In this document: in pieces, positions 9,624-18,093 of the stretch
Layout: each line of letters opens with the position of its first letter
Position numbering within the stretch: position 1 is the first letter of the stretch
Assembly: GCF_000419525.1 (NCBI RefSeq)
Contig: NZ_ATTE01000001.1
Location: 4,524,501 to 4,588,500 of the forward strand
DNA: 64,000 nt
From: Leucothrix mucor DSM 2157
GTDB taxonomy: Bacteria > Pseudomonadota > Gammaproteobacteria > Thiotrichales > Thiotrichaceae
Direction of reading: 5' to 3'
The notes under the pieces: generated by a model
Told to the model about the DNA's origin: nothing
Database searches by the model: none
What the model saw: the letters and a program-made list of their open reading frames with translations, nothing else
Position numbers and translations under genes: made by a program

Positions 9624-10429
9624 ATGCGAATCGTTTTACTTGGTTTAATGCCACCACGCTCACCTTCGGTTTTGTTTTTTTATATTTACCGATTTTATTA
9701 TTGATCGTTTACAGTTTTAACGACTCTAAGCTAGTGACTGTGTGGGGTGGCTTTTCAACCCGCTGGTACGTCAGCCTGTTTCAAAACGAGTCGTTTATGA
9801 GTGCGGCATGGGTCACATTAAAAGTGGCTCTGCTGAGCGCCACCTTAGCCACCATCATGGGTACGCTAGCTGCGCTAGTGTTAACCCGTGCCGGGCGGTT
9901 TCGTGGGCGCATGTTGTTTTCCGGAATGATTTACTCGCCACTGGTCATGCCAGAGGTGATTACCGGTCTGTCTTTATTGCTGTTATTTGTGGCGATTGGA
10001 TTGGATCGGGGTTTTTGGACAATAACGATCGCTCACGTCACATTTTCGATGTGTTATGTAGCAGTAGTGGTATCATCTCGCTTAATCAGTTTCGACCGAT
10101 CATTGGAAGAAGCAGCGCGTGATTTAGGCTGCTCTTCGGTCGGTGCATTCCTGCAAGTAACCCTGCCAATTATTATGCCGGCAGTGGTTGCAGCATGGCT
10201 GTTAGCCTTTACCTTATCGCTCGATGATTTGGTGATCGCATCTTTCACATCAGGCCCCGGTGCTACCACCTTGCCGATGAAGATTTACAGCCAGGTGCGT
10301 TTAGGATTGAAACCTGAAATTAACGCCTTATCAACGCTGCTGATCGTAGCAGTCTCGGTGGGTGTGATCAGTGCCTCATTGATTGCCAAGCGCGCGGAGA
10401 AAATTCGCGAGCGGGCCAATGCGGACTGA
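9620..10429 (+). CDS. potI: Polyamine ABC transporter permease 2
   Basis: This 269-residue permease has about six membrane helices and an EAA loop reading EEAARDLGCSSVGAFLQVTLP, the second half of the PotHI channel. An AGGAGG ribosome-binding site lies inside the end of potH. The N-terminus opens with a membrane helix directly, as in PotC/PotI. It is followed by a 110-base gap with two hairpins before the second ligase gene. Confidence 0.9.
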   Translation: MNANRFTWFNATTLTFGFVFLYLPILLLIVYSFNDSKLVTVWGGFSTRWYVSLFQNESFMSAAWVTLKVALLSATLATIMGTLAALVLTRAGRFRGRMLFSGMIYSPLVMPEVITGLSLLLLFVAIGLDRGFWTITIAHVTFSMCYVAVVVSSRLISFDRSLEEAARDLGCSSVGAFLQVTLPIIMPAVVAAWLLAFTLSLDDLVIASFTSGPGATTLPMKIYSQVRLGLKPEINALSTLLIVAVSVGVISASLIAKRAEKIRERANAD

Positions 10430-10459
10430 CAAGCGTTAGAACAAAGTCGTGTGTTATCT

Positions 10460-10516
10460 GGCGGACAGCTGCGTTGTGCAGGCTGTTCGCCCGGTGATAT
10501 CAAATGTGGTATCACC
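10460..10516 (+). terminator. Tandem hairpins after potI
   Basis: Two inverted repeats follow the pot genes. The first (10460-10491) pairs GGCGGACAG with CTGTTCGCC around a GC stem with one bulge. The second (10493-10516) pairs GGTGATA with TATCACC and is followed by TATTTA. The U-run is short, so this may reduce transcription into the ligase and agmatinase genes or stabilise the pot message rather than terminate fully. Confidence 0.45.
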
Positions 10517-10539
10517 TATTTACTTAGCAAAGGCAAATC

Positions 10540-11868
10540 ATGCAACAAGAAATAAAAGCATTCATATCAGCTAACCCAGATGTAAAAGAAGTTGATTTGA
10601 TCATTATGGACATTCCGGGCAACTTTTACGGAAAGCGCTATGCGATTACAGACCTAGAGAAATTGGCTGTTAATGGTCTGAAATTCCCACGCGGTATGCC
10701 GCTAATGTCGGTACAAGGGCACGCGATTGATGCGCTTGGCCACGGCATTGACGATGGCGATCCGGATGCTTCGATTGAATTAGTACCAGGTAGTTTACGT
10801 CGTGTTGGCTGGGAGTCGGAGCCACGCGCACAAGTGATGGTGACCTACACGCAGGGTGAGGAAGACTCTCCATTTTGGGAGCCACGCACCATCCTGAAAA
10901 AAGTGTTAAGCCGTTTCGAAAGCAGCGGTTACCGCCCGGTTGTGGCGTTTGAATTAGAATTCTATTTGTTTGACTTAAAGCGTACCAATGACGGTTTAGT
11001 ACAAGCGCCATTGGGCCAGTTAACCGGCCAGCGCGATACTTACGCGGTTATGGGTATTGATCGTTTGGCAGACTTTGGTAAGTGCCTGAGCGACATTTCC
11101 CGTACCTGTGCAGAGCAGGGCGTGGATATTGGTCCGGCATCCGCTGAGGTGGGTTTGGGTCAGTATGAAATCAACTTAGTGCATAACAGCGACGTGATGG
11201 AAGCGGCTGATCAATGTGCGATGTTCCGCCGTATCGTTAAAGGCGTTGCGCTAAAGCACGGCTTCCAAGCTAGCTTTATGGCTAAGCCATACATTGATGA
11301 CGCCGGTAACGGCCTGCATTTGCACGTGAGTGTGTACGACGACGCGGGTGAAAACTTGCTGGCAGCGAATGACGATAAGAAACTGCTGCATGCAGTGGCT
11401 GGCGTACTGAAGCTAATGCCAGAGTCGCTGTCTATCTTCGCACCGAACGTGAATGCATTCCGCCGCTTAAAGCCAGGTAATAACGTGCCAATCGGCCCGA
11501 CTTGGGGCTATGAGAACCGCTCAGTTGCGGTGCGCATTCCAGAGTCTGAAGCTAAAGATCGCCGTATCGAATACCGCGTTGGTGGTGCTGATGGCAACCC
11601 ATACTTAACGCTGGCAACTTTATTGGCTGGCATGCATAACGGTATGGAAAAAGAGTTAGACCCCGGCGCCCCGACTGAAGAGTTGAGTGAAGATTCTTTC
11701 GGCTTGCCGACTGACTTGCTGGATGCGTTATACGTCACTGAAGAGTCCGAGGTATTAAAGGAGTATCTTGGCAGCGAATTCGTCGGCGTGTATTGTGCCC
11801 AAAAGCGCAGTGAATTTAACGCGTACGAAGCAGCAATTTCAGCGAGGGAATACGATTGGTACCTGTAA
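10540..11868 (+). CDS. Second glutamine-synthetase-like gamma-glutamyl-amine ligase
   Basis: A 442-residue glutamine synthetase family protein with [29 protein letters not shown] and [13 protein letters not shown] blocks covering the metal, glutamate and ATP sites. It is a paralogue of the 4861-6237 protein but clearly diverged, including a shortened N-terminal beta-grasp region. Position between the Pot importer and agmatinase suggests it glutamylates a second amine (spermidine, agmatine-derived putrescine or another amine). The substrate cannot be read from sequence. AAAGG precedes the ATG, and its end overlaps the agmatinase start by 13 bases. Confidence 0.8.
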   Translation: MQQEIKAFISANPDVKEVDLIIMDIPGNFYGKRYAITDLEKLAVNGLKFPRGMPLMSVQGHAIDALGHGIDDGDPDASIELVPGSLRRVGWESEPRAQVMVTYTQGEEDSPFWEPRTILKKVLSRFESSGYRPVVAFELEFYLFDLKRTNDGLVQAPLGQLTGQRDTYAVMGIDRLADFGKCLSDISRTCAEQGVDIGPASAEVGLGQYEINLVHNSDVMEAADQCAMFRRIVKGVALKHGFQASFMAKPYIDDAGNGLHLHVSVYDDAGENLLAANDDKKLLHAVAGVLKLMPESLSIFAPNVNAFRRLKPGNNVPIGPTWGYENRSVAVRIPESEAKDRRIEYRVGGADGNPYLTLATLLAGMHNGMEKELDPGAPTEELSEDSFGLPTDLLDALYVTEESEVLKEYLGSEFVGVYCAQKRSEFNAYEAAISAREYDWYL

Positions 11869-12761
11869 ATAGCATTTCAAATTATGGCAATGTGTTCAGC
11901 TATATGGGGCAGAACTTAAGCCGTGATTTAAACGAAGCCGACGTGTTTATCGTCGGCATTCCATACGACATGGCTACGACAGGCCGCGCCGGTACTCGTG
12001 GTGGCCCAATGGCTATCCGCCAAGCTAGCGCGCACATTCGCTGGGAAGAAAACCGTTGGCCGTGGGACTTCTGCGCCTTTGAAAAGATGCGGGTTGCCGA
12101 CTATGGCGATCTGGAGCCTTTCACCGGTAATCAGCAGTCATTGCTGGATGAAGTCGAAGAGCACGTTGGCGCCTTGGTGGATGCAGGTAAAACTGTACTG
12201 GGCTTTGGTGGCGATCACTTTGTGACTTTGCCGCTGATGCGCGCGCACGCTAAAAAGCATGGCAAGATGGCGATGATCCATTTTGACGCGCACACAGACA
12301 CCTACAGCGAGCCGGGCAGCGAGTTTAACCATGGCAGCATGTTCCACTTTGCACCGCTGGAAGGCCTGATTGATCCGGCCAAAAGCGTGCAGATCGGCAT
12401 TCGTACCGAGTACACCGTGAAAGATCACCCGTTTACCGTGATCGACGCGGCGGACGCCAATGACCGCAGTGCCGCTAGTATTGTCGAACAAATCAAAAGT
12501 ATTGTCGGCGACACGCCAACGTACCTGACATTTGATATCGACTGCTTGGACCCTGCGTATGCACCTGGCACTGGAACACCGGTACCGGGCGGATTGACGA
12601 GTGATAAGGCGCTGAAGATCATTCGTGGATTGGTGGGCGTTAATTTGGTCGGAATGGATGTGGTAGAAGTTTCCCCACCGTATGACCATGCAGACATCAC
12701 CGCACTAGCAGGAGCCACGCTGGCGCTGGAAATGTTGTATGTATTGGCGGCAGGAAAGTAA
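11856..12761 (+). CDS. speB: Agmatinase (ureohydrolase family)
   Basis: A 301-residue ureohydrolase. The two-manganese site is visible in [18 protein letters not shown] and [17 protein letters not shown], with [11 protein letters not shown] near the C-terminus. Agmatinases hydrolyse agmatine to putrescine and urea; guanidinobutyrase or guanidinopropionase are close alternatives. The start is a TTG at 11856 with GAGGG seven bases upstream, overlapping the preceding ligase gene, which indicates coupling. It ends the rightward polyamine run and supplies putrescine to the PuuA/SpuC/PuuB enzymes encoded to the left. Confidence 0.85.
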   Translation: MVPVNSISNYGNVFSYMGQNLSRDLNEADVFIVGIPYDMATTGRAGTRGGPMAIRQASAHIRWEENRWPWDFCAFEKMRVADYGDLEPFTGNQQSLLDEVEEHVGALVDAGKTVLGFGGDHFVTLPLMRAHAKKHGKMAMIHFDAHTDTYSEPGSEFNHGSMFHFAPLEGLIDPAKSVQIGIRTEYTVKDHPFTVIDAADANDRSAASIVEQIKSIVGDTPTYLTFDIDCLDPAYAPGTGTPVPGGLTSDKALKIIRGLVGVNLVGMDVVEVSPPYDHADITALAGATLALEMLYVLAAGK

Positions 12762-12789
12762 CAACTTTCTATCTCATTTTTGAAATAAA

Positions 12790-12818
12790 TACTGTATGAT
12801 ACCGCCCTTCATACAGTA
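12790..12818. promoter_or_regulatory. Inverted repeat over the tRNA-Arg promoter
   Basis: TACTGTATG (12790-12798) and CATACAGTA (12810-12818) form a perfect 9-bp inverted repeat immediately before the tRNA. TATGAT at 12795-12800 fits a -10 box, and the GC-rich stretch ACCGCCC just after it looks like a stringent-control discriminator common at tRNA promoters. No clear -35 is seen. The half site CTGTAT recalls LexA boxes, but the spacing is wrong for LexA. Confidence 0.45.
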
Positions 12819-12819
12819 T

Positions 12820-12896
12820 GCACCCGTAGCTCAGCTGGATAGAGTGTTGCCCTCCGAAGGCAAAGGTCGCGCGTTCGAATCGCGCCGGGTGCGCCA
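12820..12896 (+). tRNA. tRNA-Arg (anticodon CCG)
   Basis: A full cloverleaf is readable. The acceptor stem pairs GCACCCG with CGGGTGC, and the D arm has GCTC...GAGT. The anticodon stem TTGCC/GGCAA encloses CTCCGAA, giving anticodon CCG for the Arg codon CGG. The T arm is GCGCG-TTCGAAT-CGCGC, followed by discriminator G and an encoded CCA. The gene is 77 bases with the CCA. It follows agmatinase, and accessory genes begin after it, so it may be an old integration site, but no integrase or duplicated 3' end is seen nearby. Confidence 0.97.
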
Positions 12897-13094
12897 TTTA
12901 TTTAAACAATTTAGATGGCTTTTAATACTCCAATAGCTAAGTCCTGTAGAACCTAAGTTGTAGCCCAAAACTAAAATCAATATCGATCTTGTCAGCCAAG
13001 CATGATTGGTCTTCAATGACTTATTTGGGGAATAGCAGCTCAGGGTACTCTAGTTGAGCAAAGTAACGATAGAACTATTAATGGATCTAACTGT

Positions 13095-13400
13095 ATGAAA
13101 TCAAAAATAAATTCAATTTTTCTAGTTTCACTGATGGTTGGAATGATCGGTTTTTCTATCGGGGGGATGAGCTCAACAGCAGCTACGAGTATTAGTTGGT
13201 TTTTCTTTTCAGCAGTGGCTTCTTTTTCTGGCATTTTAATAGCGGCAAGCATTGAAAGCTTGGGTAAAACCAGACTTCAGGAAGCACAAAGAATTAGCAG
13301 TGCATTGGTTTTTATTGAGGCTTTTCAAGCAACATACGAATCTACCTTAGAACAGAGTCCACTCACTCAAACCGAAAATGAGTTTACCCATGATAATTGA
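13095..13400 (+). CDS. Small two-helix membrane protein, unknown
   Basis: This 101-residue protein opens with Lys-rich residues, then has two membrane helices (about residues 8-28 and 33-53) and a charged C-terminal helix. It is AT-rich relative to the flanking polyamine genes. Its end overlaps the next gene by about 20 bases (or 11 if the next start is at 13390), suggesting a pair. No family is recognised. Confidence 0.55.
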   Translation: MKSKINSIFLVSLMVGMIGFSIGGMSSTAATSISWFFFSAVASFSGILIAASIESLGKTRLQEAQRISSALVFIEAFQATYESTLEQSPLTQTENEFTHDN

Positions 13401-13941
13401 TGCTCTGGTTGAAAAGTTAAGTAAGCCAGTTGACTTAGCCCTATTCTTTATTACTTACTCATTTGTGTTTCTAGGCGATACTTTCTATTTTCAGTCAGAG
13501 CCAAAGTCAGAGGTTATTGCAGGAGTTTCTGCGATTGGTATTTTAGGACTAAAGCAACTTGCTGTCTTTGTTTGTACCTGGTTTAAACCTCCAATAAATA
13601 AGAAGTTAGCTAATGCTAAGGAATGCTTCACCGACAAGAGCAAAGGTACAACAGTACAGGCACGGAGAAAGATTGAATCTATCGAGGTGCTTCTGAAAAA
13701 AGAGCTAATTGATGCTGAAGATGCTAACCAAAGACTGCAGGCGATACTTGTAGCAAGCTTCGATAGCATATCGATTGCTAAGAAAGTAGAGGAGGACTTA
13801 AAAGGTGAAGATAGTACCGACGAAATTAATGCCCCTGCGAAAAAAGCTAGCTCAGGGCGGACAAGACCCACTAGGAGGATAGTCCCCCCTAAGGAATATA
13901 GAACTGGGCAGTCAAAGGCAGGGGATACTCACCAAAATTAA
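13378..13941 (+). CDS. Membrane-anchored coiled-coil protein, unknown
   Basis: A 187-residue protein with two predicted membrane helices (about residues 18-36 and 45-66), then a long charged helical region rich in Lys/Glu (about 75-150) and a basic, Pro/Arg-rich tail. An alternative ATG at 13390 would remove four residues. It forms a unit with the preceding small membrane protein and ends convergently, overlapping by four bases the AAA/nuclease gene. Function unknown; the layout suggests a membrane-tethered scaffold or effector. Confidence 0.55.
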   Translation: MSLPMIIDALVEKLSKPVDLALFFITYSFVFLGDTFYFQSEPKSEVIAGVSAIGILGLKQLAVFVCTWFKPPINKKLANAKECFTDKSKGTTVQARRKIESIEVLLKKELIDAEDANQRLQAILVASFDSISIAKKVEEDLKGEDSTDEINAPAKKASSGRTRPTRRIVPPKEYRTGQSKAGDTHQN

Positions 13942-15509
13942 TCAGCTTCTTTAGGGTTACTCAGAGAGCCCTCAGCCTCAACAGCCACCACATTGCGCGT
14001 TAGCTTGCTAAACTCCACACCAATCAAATAAATCGGCTGATTCAGCGCTTTAAATTTATCGGCGTAAGCTTTGTCTTTTATCTGCTGCAGCGCTTCACCG
14101 TTTGCTTCGCGCTCGACCACTTTAAATTCAAAAATATAAACCTGCTGATTAAATTTAAGCGTCATATCAATGCGGCCTAAGTTGGTGGCATCCTCCACCG
14201 TCACATCCAGCCCAAGTGATGCAAAGTAGGAGTAAAACACCGAGGCGTAGAAGCCCTCATAGGCTTGAATATGGTTGTTGTTATACCAGTGATGCGGGAT
14301 GCTGGAATAGAAGCTATGGAACAATTTTTCTAAGCCATCAAAATCATTCGTCAGCAGTAATTGGCGCAACTGCATACGCTGCCGAACTTGTGCACCGCCA
14401 TCTTGTACCAAGTGCTTTAGCAGGCTGTTGTTTAGGCTTTGATACACCTCGCGGTTGGGGTAGCCGAGGGTATAAAAGTAATTCCCATCCAGCAGTTCGC
14501 GCTTTTTAATGGTCAGGTAGCCGGTTTGAAACATCAGTGCTTCAATTGCCATTTCATCCACATCAAAGCTGGATAGCAGCTCCTCATCGCTGCTTAGCTG
14601 GCCCAGTAGTGGCGTGTGAATGTGCCGCTTGGCCAACACATTCACTAAAAACGTGGGTGTGCCAGTTTCAAACCAGTAGTTTTTGAACTCCCGACGCTCA
14701 AATAGCAGCAAGATATCAAACGGGTTGTAGACGCCTTTTCCTAGCCAGTTGTAACCGTTGTACCAGTCACGAATTTCCTGACGGTCGAATCCATCCAGCT
14801 CAGGTGCAAACACGGTATCAATATCGTGATCGGTATAGCCGCATAAGGTTGAATAGCGTTGATCTAGCGTGATGTCATTTAGATTATTTAAGCCCGAAAA
14901 CAGACTCACTTTAGAAAACTTACTCACCCCAGTTAGAAAGCTGAAGCGGATATGCGCGTCATAATCCTTAATCGTGCCATAGAATCCACGCAAAAAATCG
15001 CGGTTGGCTTTGGCAACGTCCGGATAATCAAGCGCATCAAGAATGGGTTTATCGTACTCATCGATCAGTATGACAACGGGTTTAGCATGTTGCTCTTTCA
15101 GGTGACGGATCAGCTCTGAAAACCGGCCTCCAGCATGGCTAAAGGTTGGTGTAAGCCCAGCGTCCCGCTCCATATAGGTTAGCTGCTCATCTAATGAGTT
15201 CGCCAAGCTTTGTTCGGTCGTGAAGGTTTGACGACCAAAGCTAAAGCGTATCACTGGATAGCTCACAGACCAGTCCCATTGCGGATACGCCGCCAGCCCA
15301 TCGAATAAGGGCTTATTTCCCTCAAACAATTCTTTCAGCGTATCGAGAAACAGGCTTTTACCGAAGCGGCGTGGACGGGATAGGAAGTAGTGTTTACCGT
15401 CTTGTATCAGCTGCAATGCCAGAGGCGTTTTGTCCACGTAGTAGTGGTTATCTTCGCGAATCTCTTTGAAGGTCTGAATGCCAATGGGGAGTTTTTTGCG
15501 CTGAGACAT
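13938..15509 (-). CDS. AAA-ATPase-like / PD-(D/E)XK nuclease domain protein (PF09820-PF08011 type)
   Basis: A 523-residue protein matching the common 'AAA-ATPase_like + DUF1703' architecture. It opens with LPIGIQTFKEIREDNHYYVDKT, shows a phosphate-binding loop in SRPRRFGKSL (about residue 46), and Walker B in VILIDEYDKP. The C-terminal part has the nuclease-type core GRIDMTLKFNQQVYIFEFK, with Asp and Glu-Phe-Lys as catalytic candidates. Such proteins are numerous, often in multicopy families, and have no settled function; a link to mobile DNA or defence has been proposed. It lies in the accessory patch after the tRNA. Confidence 0.8.
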   Translation of the reverse strand: MSQRKKLPIGIQTFKEIREDNHYYVDKTPLALQLIQDGKHYFLSRPRRFGKSLFLDTLKELFEGNKPLFDGLAAYPQWDWSVSYPVIRFSFGRQTFTTEQSLANSLDEQLTYMERDAGLTPTFSHAGGRFSELIRHLKEQHAKPVVILIDEYDKPILDALDYPDVAKANRDFLRGFYGTIKDYDAHIRFSFLTGVSKFSKVSLFSGLNNLNDITLDQRYSTLCGYTDHDIDTVFAPELDGFDRQEIRDWYNGYNWLGKGVYNPFDILLLFERREFKNYWFETGTPTFLVNVLAKRHIHTPLLGQLSSDEELLSSFDVDEMAIEALMFQTGYLTIKKRELLDGNYFYTLGYPNREVYQSLNNSLLKHLVQDGGAQVRQRMQLRQLLLTNDFDGLEKLFHSFYSSIPHHWYNNNHIQAYEGFYASVFYSYFASLGLDVTVEDATNLGRIDMTLKFNQQVYIFEFKVVEREANGEALQQIKDKAYADKFKALNQPIYLIGVEFSKLTRNVVAVEAEGSLSNPKEAD

Positions 15510-15753
15510 GGCTACGGCTTTTGAATGAGTTAACTATGAGTGTACTTGGATTCAGGGAGGCTCGCTAGTTTGGTGGGTACTCAGCCAGTTCTCTTAGGCA
15601 CTACTTACAAGCTTGTGAGTGTTGTTAATTTGAGTAGTAGGGATTATCATAATTTAGGCTGTTAATTTAACATATTTGTATTTTAAACCTCCTTTATGGT
15701 TTGAAATTAATGGTCAACGCTGTCTATCAAATACTTCAGGGAAAAGAGCAATC

Positions 15754-16053
15754 ATGGATGCTTGCAGTAACGATATGTTGTGTGGCTTTTTGGAGCAGTT
15801 TCTAGGAGGGTCATCTATCAACCTAATTGAGGTTGTTATTTATTTTACCCTAAGCTTTGGCTTCTACACATTGGGCTCCTACTCAGGTCGAGTTAACGAG
15901 GAGAGCTTCATCAACGGCATTATGTATTACATCAATATTCAGGCATTTAACTCGGCGAATATTCCCCAGAACATCGATGAAAACTCCCAGAGACATGTGA
16001 TTGAAGCTAAGTCTCGTTTAGCTAAGAAAATCATGCCACGCGTGCCTCACTAG
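15754..16053 (+). CDS. Small single-helix membrane protein, unknown
   Basis: A 99-residue protein with one membrane helix (about residues 21-41) and a soluble C-terminal part ending in a Lys/Arg-rich helix. The ATG at 15754 is preferred, with GGGAAAAGAG upstream; an upstream TTG at 15676 would add 26 residues of unlikely sequence. Its stop overlaps the next start by one base (TAGTG). Family not recognised. The pairing with a LysM-like protein hints at a cell-envelope role. Confidence 0.5.
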   Translation: MDACSNDMLCGFLEQFLGGSSINLIEVVIYFTLSFGFYTLGSYSGRVNEESFINGIMYYINIQAFNSANIPQNIDENSQRHVIEAKSRLAKKIMPRVPH

Positions 16054-16427
16054 TGGCTAGCTTTAGTGCGAAAATATCGGTTGTTGGTTTGCTGATTATT
16101 GGTTTCTACCTAATCTTTTGCAGCCCAGGCTTTCTCTCTGGTAAGGGAGGGCTTTCATATGTGCAAGCTGGGAATATTAATATTAGTCGTTCGACAGTGA
16201 GTATCTATCAGGAAGCAAGTCCAATTATTACTCGTTATGACGGCCAGCGGCCTCCTTGCAAGAAGCGTTATCGTGTTTTGCAAGGTGATACGCAATGGTC
16301 GATCGCGGAACGCTTCGCAACTCAAGCAGATAAACATCAGTGGATCAGGAGTATGAGGTGGGTTTCTGGTAAGCAGATTGGTGACACTCGGCTAGCAATC
16401 GGTGAGCTGCTTTGTGTGGGGTGGTGA
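16053..16427 (+). CDS. Membrane-anchored LysM-like protein
   Basis: A 124-residue protein starting at GTG 16053, overlapping the previous stop by one base. One N-terminal membrane helix (about residues 8-26) is followed by a spacer and a C-terminal domain. The domain reads KRYRVLQGDTQWSIAERFA and ends AIGELLCV, which resembles LysM ('Y.V..GDT.w.IA..f'). LysM domains bind peptidoglycan, so the protein probably sits in the inner membrane facing the wall. Annotated from motif only. Confidence 0.5.
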   Translation: MASFSAKISVVGLLIIGFYLIFCSPGFLSGKGGLSYVQAGNINISRSTVSIYQEASPIITRYDGQRPPCKKRYRVLQGDTQWSIAERFATQADKHQWIRSMRWVSGKQIGDTRLAIGELLCVGW

Positions 16428-16502
16428 TTATGAAAGTGGCGTATATTTTCATAAAAGGAGACGGTCACATTGAACTAAAGGCATAGTGACGCCTTCAAAT
16501 AA

Positions 16503-16536
16503 AGTATATACTTAATATATATTATCAAAGGAGGTG
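16503..16536 (+). promoter_or_regulatory. vapBC operator: two abutting AT palindromes and strong ribosome-binding site
   Basis: AGTATATACT (16503-16512) and TAATATATATTA (16513-16524) are both perfect palindromes and touch each other. AAAGGAGGTG at 16527-16536 is a near-perfect Shine-Dalgarno before the vapB ATG at 16541. VapB-VapC complexes usually repress their own promoter through such inverted repeats, so this is the likely autoregulatory site. Confidence 0.6.
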
Positions 16537-16540
16537 CACC

Positions 16541-16777
16541 ATGCAAACAGCACGTATTTTTCAAAACGGTGCCAGTCAAGCCGTCAGAATACCCAAAGAG
16601 TTTCGCTTTGAGGGCAAGGTCGTTGAAATCAAAAAAATAGGCAATAACTTAATTCTACGGCCTATTCCAGACTCGTGGGACAGCCTGTTTAATAGTCTGG
16701 ACAAGTTTACGGATGACTTCATGCCAGAAGGTAGAGAGCAGCCGGAGCAGCAAGCTGAGCGTGAGGCATTTGACTAA
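16541..16777 (+). CDS. vapB: VapB-type antitoxin (AbrB/MazE fold)
   Basis: This 78-residue protein has the swapped-hairpin DNA-binding fold of VapB: FQNGASQAVRIPKEFRFEGKVVEIKKIG in the first half, where 'Q.V..P...' contacts DNA. An acidic C-terminal tail would wrap and inhibit the toxin. It overlaps vapC by one base (TAATG). It binds its own operator and neutralises the RNase. Confidence 0.9.
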   Translation: MQTARIFQNGASQAVRIPKEFRFEGKVVEIKKIGNNLILRPIPDSWDSLFNSLDKFTDDFMPEGREQPEQQAEREAFD

Positions 16778-17175
16778 TGGTTATGCTGGATACAAACATC
16801 TGCATTTACATCATTAAGCGCAAACCTGCGAGTGTTCTAGAGCATTTTGAAGCGTTCCAACCGCGAGATATTTTAGTGTCATCTGTTACAACATCAGAGT
16901 TGTATCATGGCGTGCATAAAAGCGAGCGCTTTCGGGAAAATGAGGAGGCACTGAATGAGTTTTTGCTTCCATTAAATGTTGTGGATTACGATGAGTCTGC
17001 ATCGTATATCTATGGTGAGATTCGTGCTGACCTTGAGCGCAGAGGGTGCGTAATCGGGCCATTAGATTTGATGATTGCGGCTCATGCTTTGAATTTAGGA
17101 ATGCCGTTAATTACCAACAACGTGCGTGAATTCGAACGCGTTCCCGGCCTGATTGTTGAGAACTGGGTGAGCTAA
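16777..17175 (+). CDS. vapC: VapC-type PIN-domain toxin ribonuclease
   Basis: A 132-residue PIN protein. The acidic metal site is visible as MLDTNICIY (Asp), TSELYHG (Glu), IGPLDLMIAAHA (Asp) and a late Asn/Asp in ITNNVREFERV. VapC enzymes cut specific RNAs, often initiator tRNA or 23S rRNA, when the antitoxin is lost. A second ATG at 16783 is also possible. The pair lies next to the alginate lyase locus. Confidence 0.92.
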   Translation: MVMLDTNICIYIIKRKPASVLEHFEAFQPRDILVSSVTTSELYHGVHKSERFRENEEALNEFLLPLNVVDYDESASYIYGEIRADLERRGCVIGPLDLMIAAHALNLGMPLITNNVREFERVPGLIVENWVS

Positions 17176-17235
17176 CAAAAATGGCTCACAACCTTAAAGA
17201 CTGCCAGCCATAACCCCAATCAAAAAACGTAAATC

Positions 17236-18054
17236 CTAAGGCAACACCTCAATCTTCACATTCGTAAAATCAATCCCATTATCCGGGGTGTTTTTCTTCT
17301 TTGAAGAGCCAAATGTTTTGCTGTTGACATGAAACGCCAACATACCAAAGTTATTAGTGGCGCTACCGTTATCCGTTACGCCAAAGGTGCTCAGTACCTT
17401 ACCCGCCTGACTCAGTGAGCCGGAGATTGCCACGCCTGCAGCGACTTTTTGAACAGTCATAACACCGGTATAGGTTTGGCCAGGTGCAAACTGGTAGGCA
17501 CTCCCACCGCCACCAAGGTGCTTGTAACCCTTCGTTGTCCCTAACAAGCGGCCTTGCGTGTCCTGCTTATGCTTGCGAATATCAATGTTCGCTTTAGCTG
17601 CATCTTTGAGGTTTACGTCAAAGTCGATCATATAGCCGGGTAGGCCATCATAGTTTACGTTCGGCTTTTTCGATGAGGCGGATAAGTCACCCTCTAGCGC
17701 AGCGCGGCCTGCTTTGTCATACAAGCCAACACGGAAAGCCGAGTCGCGGTTAGTGCCGAGGGTTCTAGGCGTTGTAAAGGTGAAGGTTGCTTTTAGAGTC
17801 CGGCCATCAGCCAGTGTTTGAGGCGCAAAGGTTGCGCGTATGCCACGCCCCGAGCCACCAGAAACCAAGCCCAAAGAGCCTTTGCTCACTTCAATCGCAC
17901 CGGATGTGGTGGTGGACCACCAGTTAGTATCTTGTGCGTCTGCGCCATTGTTTCGGCCACCATCAGTAAAACTATCATTCACGACAACGCTTGCCGCCAT
18001 TACGTTGCTGGCCATAAGACCTGCAACGGCTACTAAAGAAATCAGTCGTTTCAT
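17236..18054 (-). CDS. Secreted beta-sandwich protein next to alginate lyase, unknown
   Basis: A 272-residue protein with a signal peptide (MKRLISLVAVAGLMASNVMAA). The mature part has a beta-rich, Gly/Thr-rich sequence resembling a concanavalin/jelly-roll sandwich (opening VVVNDSFTDGGRNNGADAQDTNWW, later DFDVNLKD and FGMLAFHVNSKTF). The ATG at 18054 is chosen because GGAGAG lies seven bases upstream. It is 39 bases downstream of the alginate lyase gene in the same direction, so it probably binds or processes alginate oligomers. No catalytic motif is recognised. Confidence 0.6.
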   Translation of the reverse strand: MKRLISLVAVAGLMASNVMAASVVVNDSFTDGGRNNGADAQDTNWWSTTTSGAIEVSKGSLGLVSGGSGRGIRATFAPQTLADGRTLKATFTFTTPRTLGTNRDSAFRVGLYDKAGRAALEGDLSASSKKPNVNYDGLPGYMIDFDVNLKDAAKANIDIRKHKQDTQGRLLGTTKGYKHLGGGGSAYQFAPGQTYTGVMTVQKVAAGVAISGSLSQAGKVLSTFGVTDNGSATNNFGMLAFHVNSKTFGSSKKKNTPDNGIDFTNVKIEVLP

Positions 18055-18093
18055 ATTTCTCTCCAATCAGAGTACTTGTTATTGAGTTTTGTA

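Noticed and set aside
12138-12689. 183-codon minus-strand frame inside agmatinase
   Set aside because: Shadow of a gene with all ureohydrolase metal motifs.
12790-12818. LexA box before the tRNA
   Set aside because: CTGT and ACAG are present but separated far beyond the 8 bases of a LexA site.
12831-13016. Minus-strand open frame overlapping the tRNA (61 codons, contains [15 protein letters not shown])
   Set aside because: It is the antisense of tRNA-Arg; this RDSN-type sequence is a well-known false gene over tRNAs.
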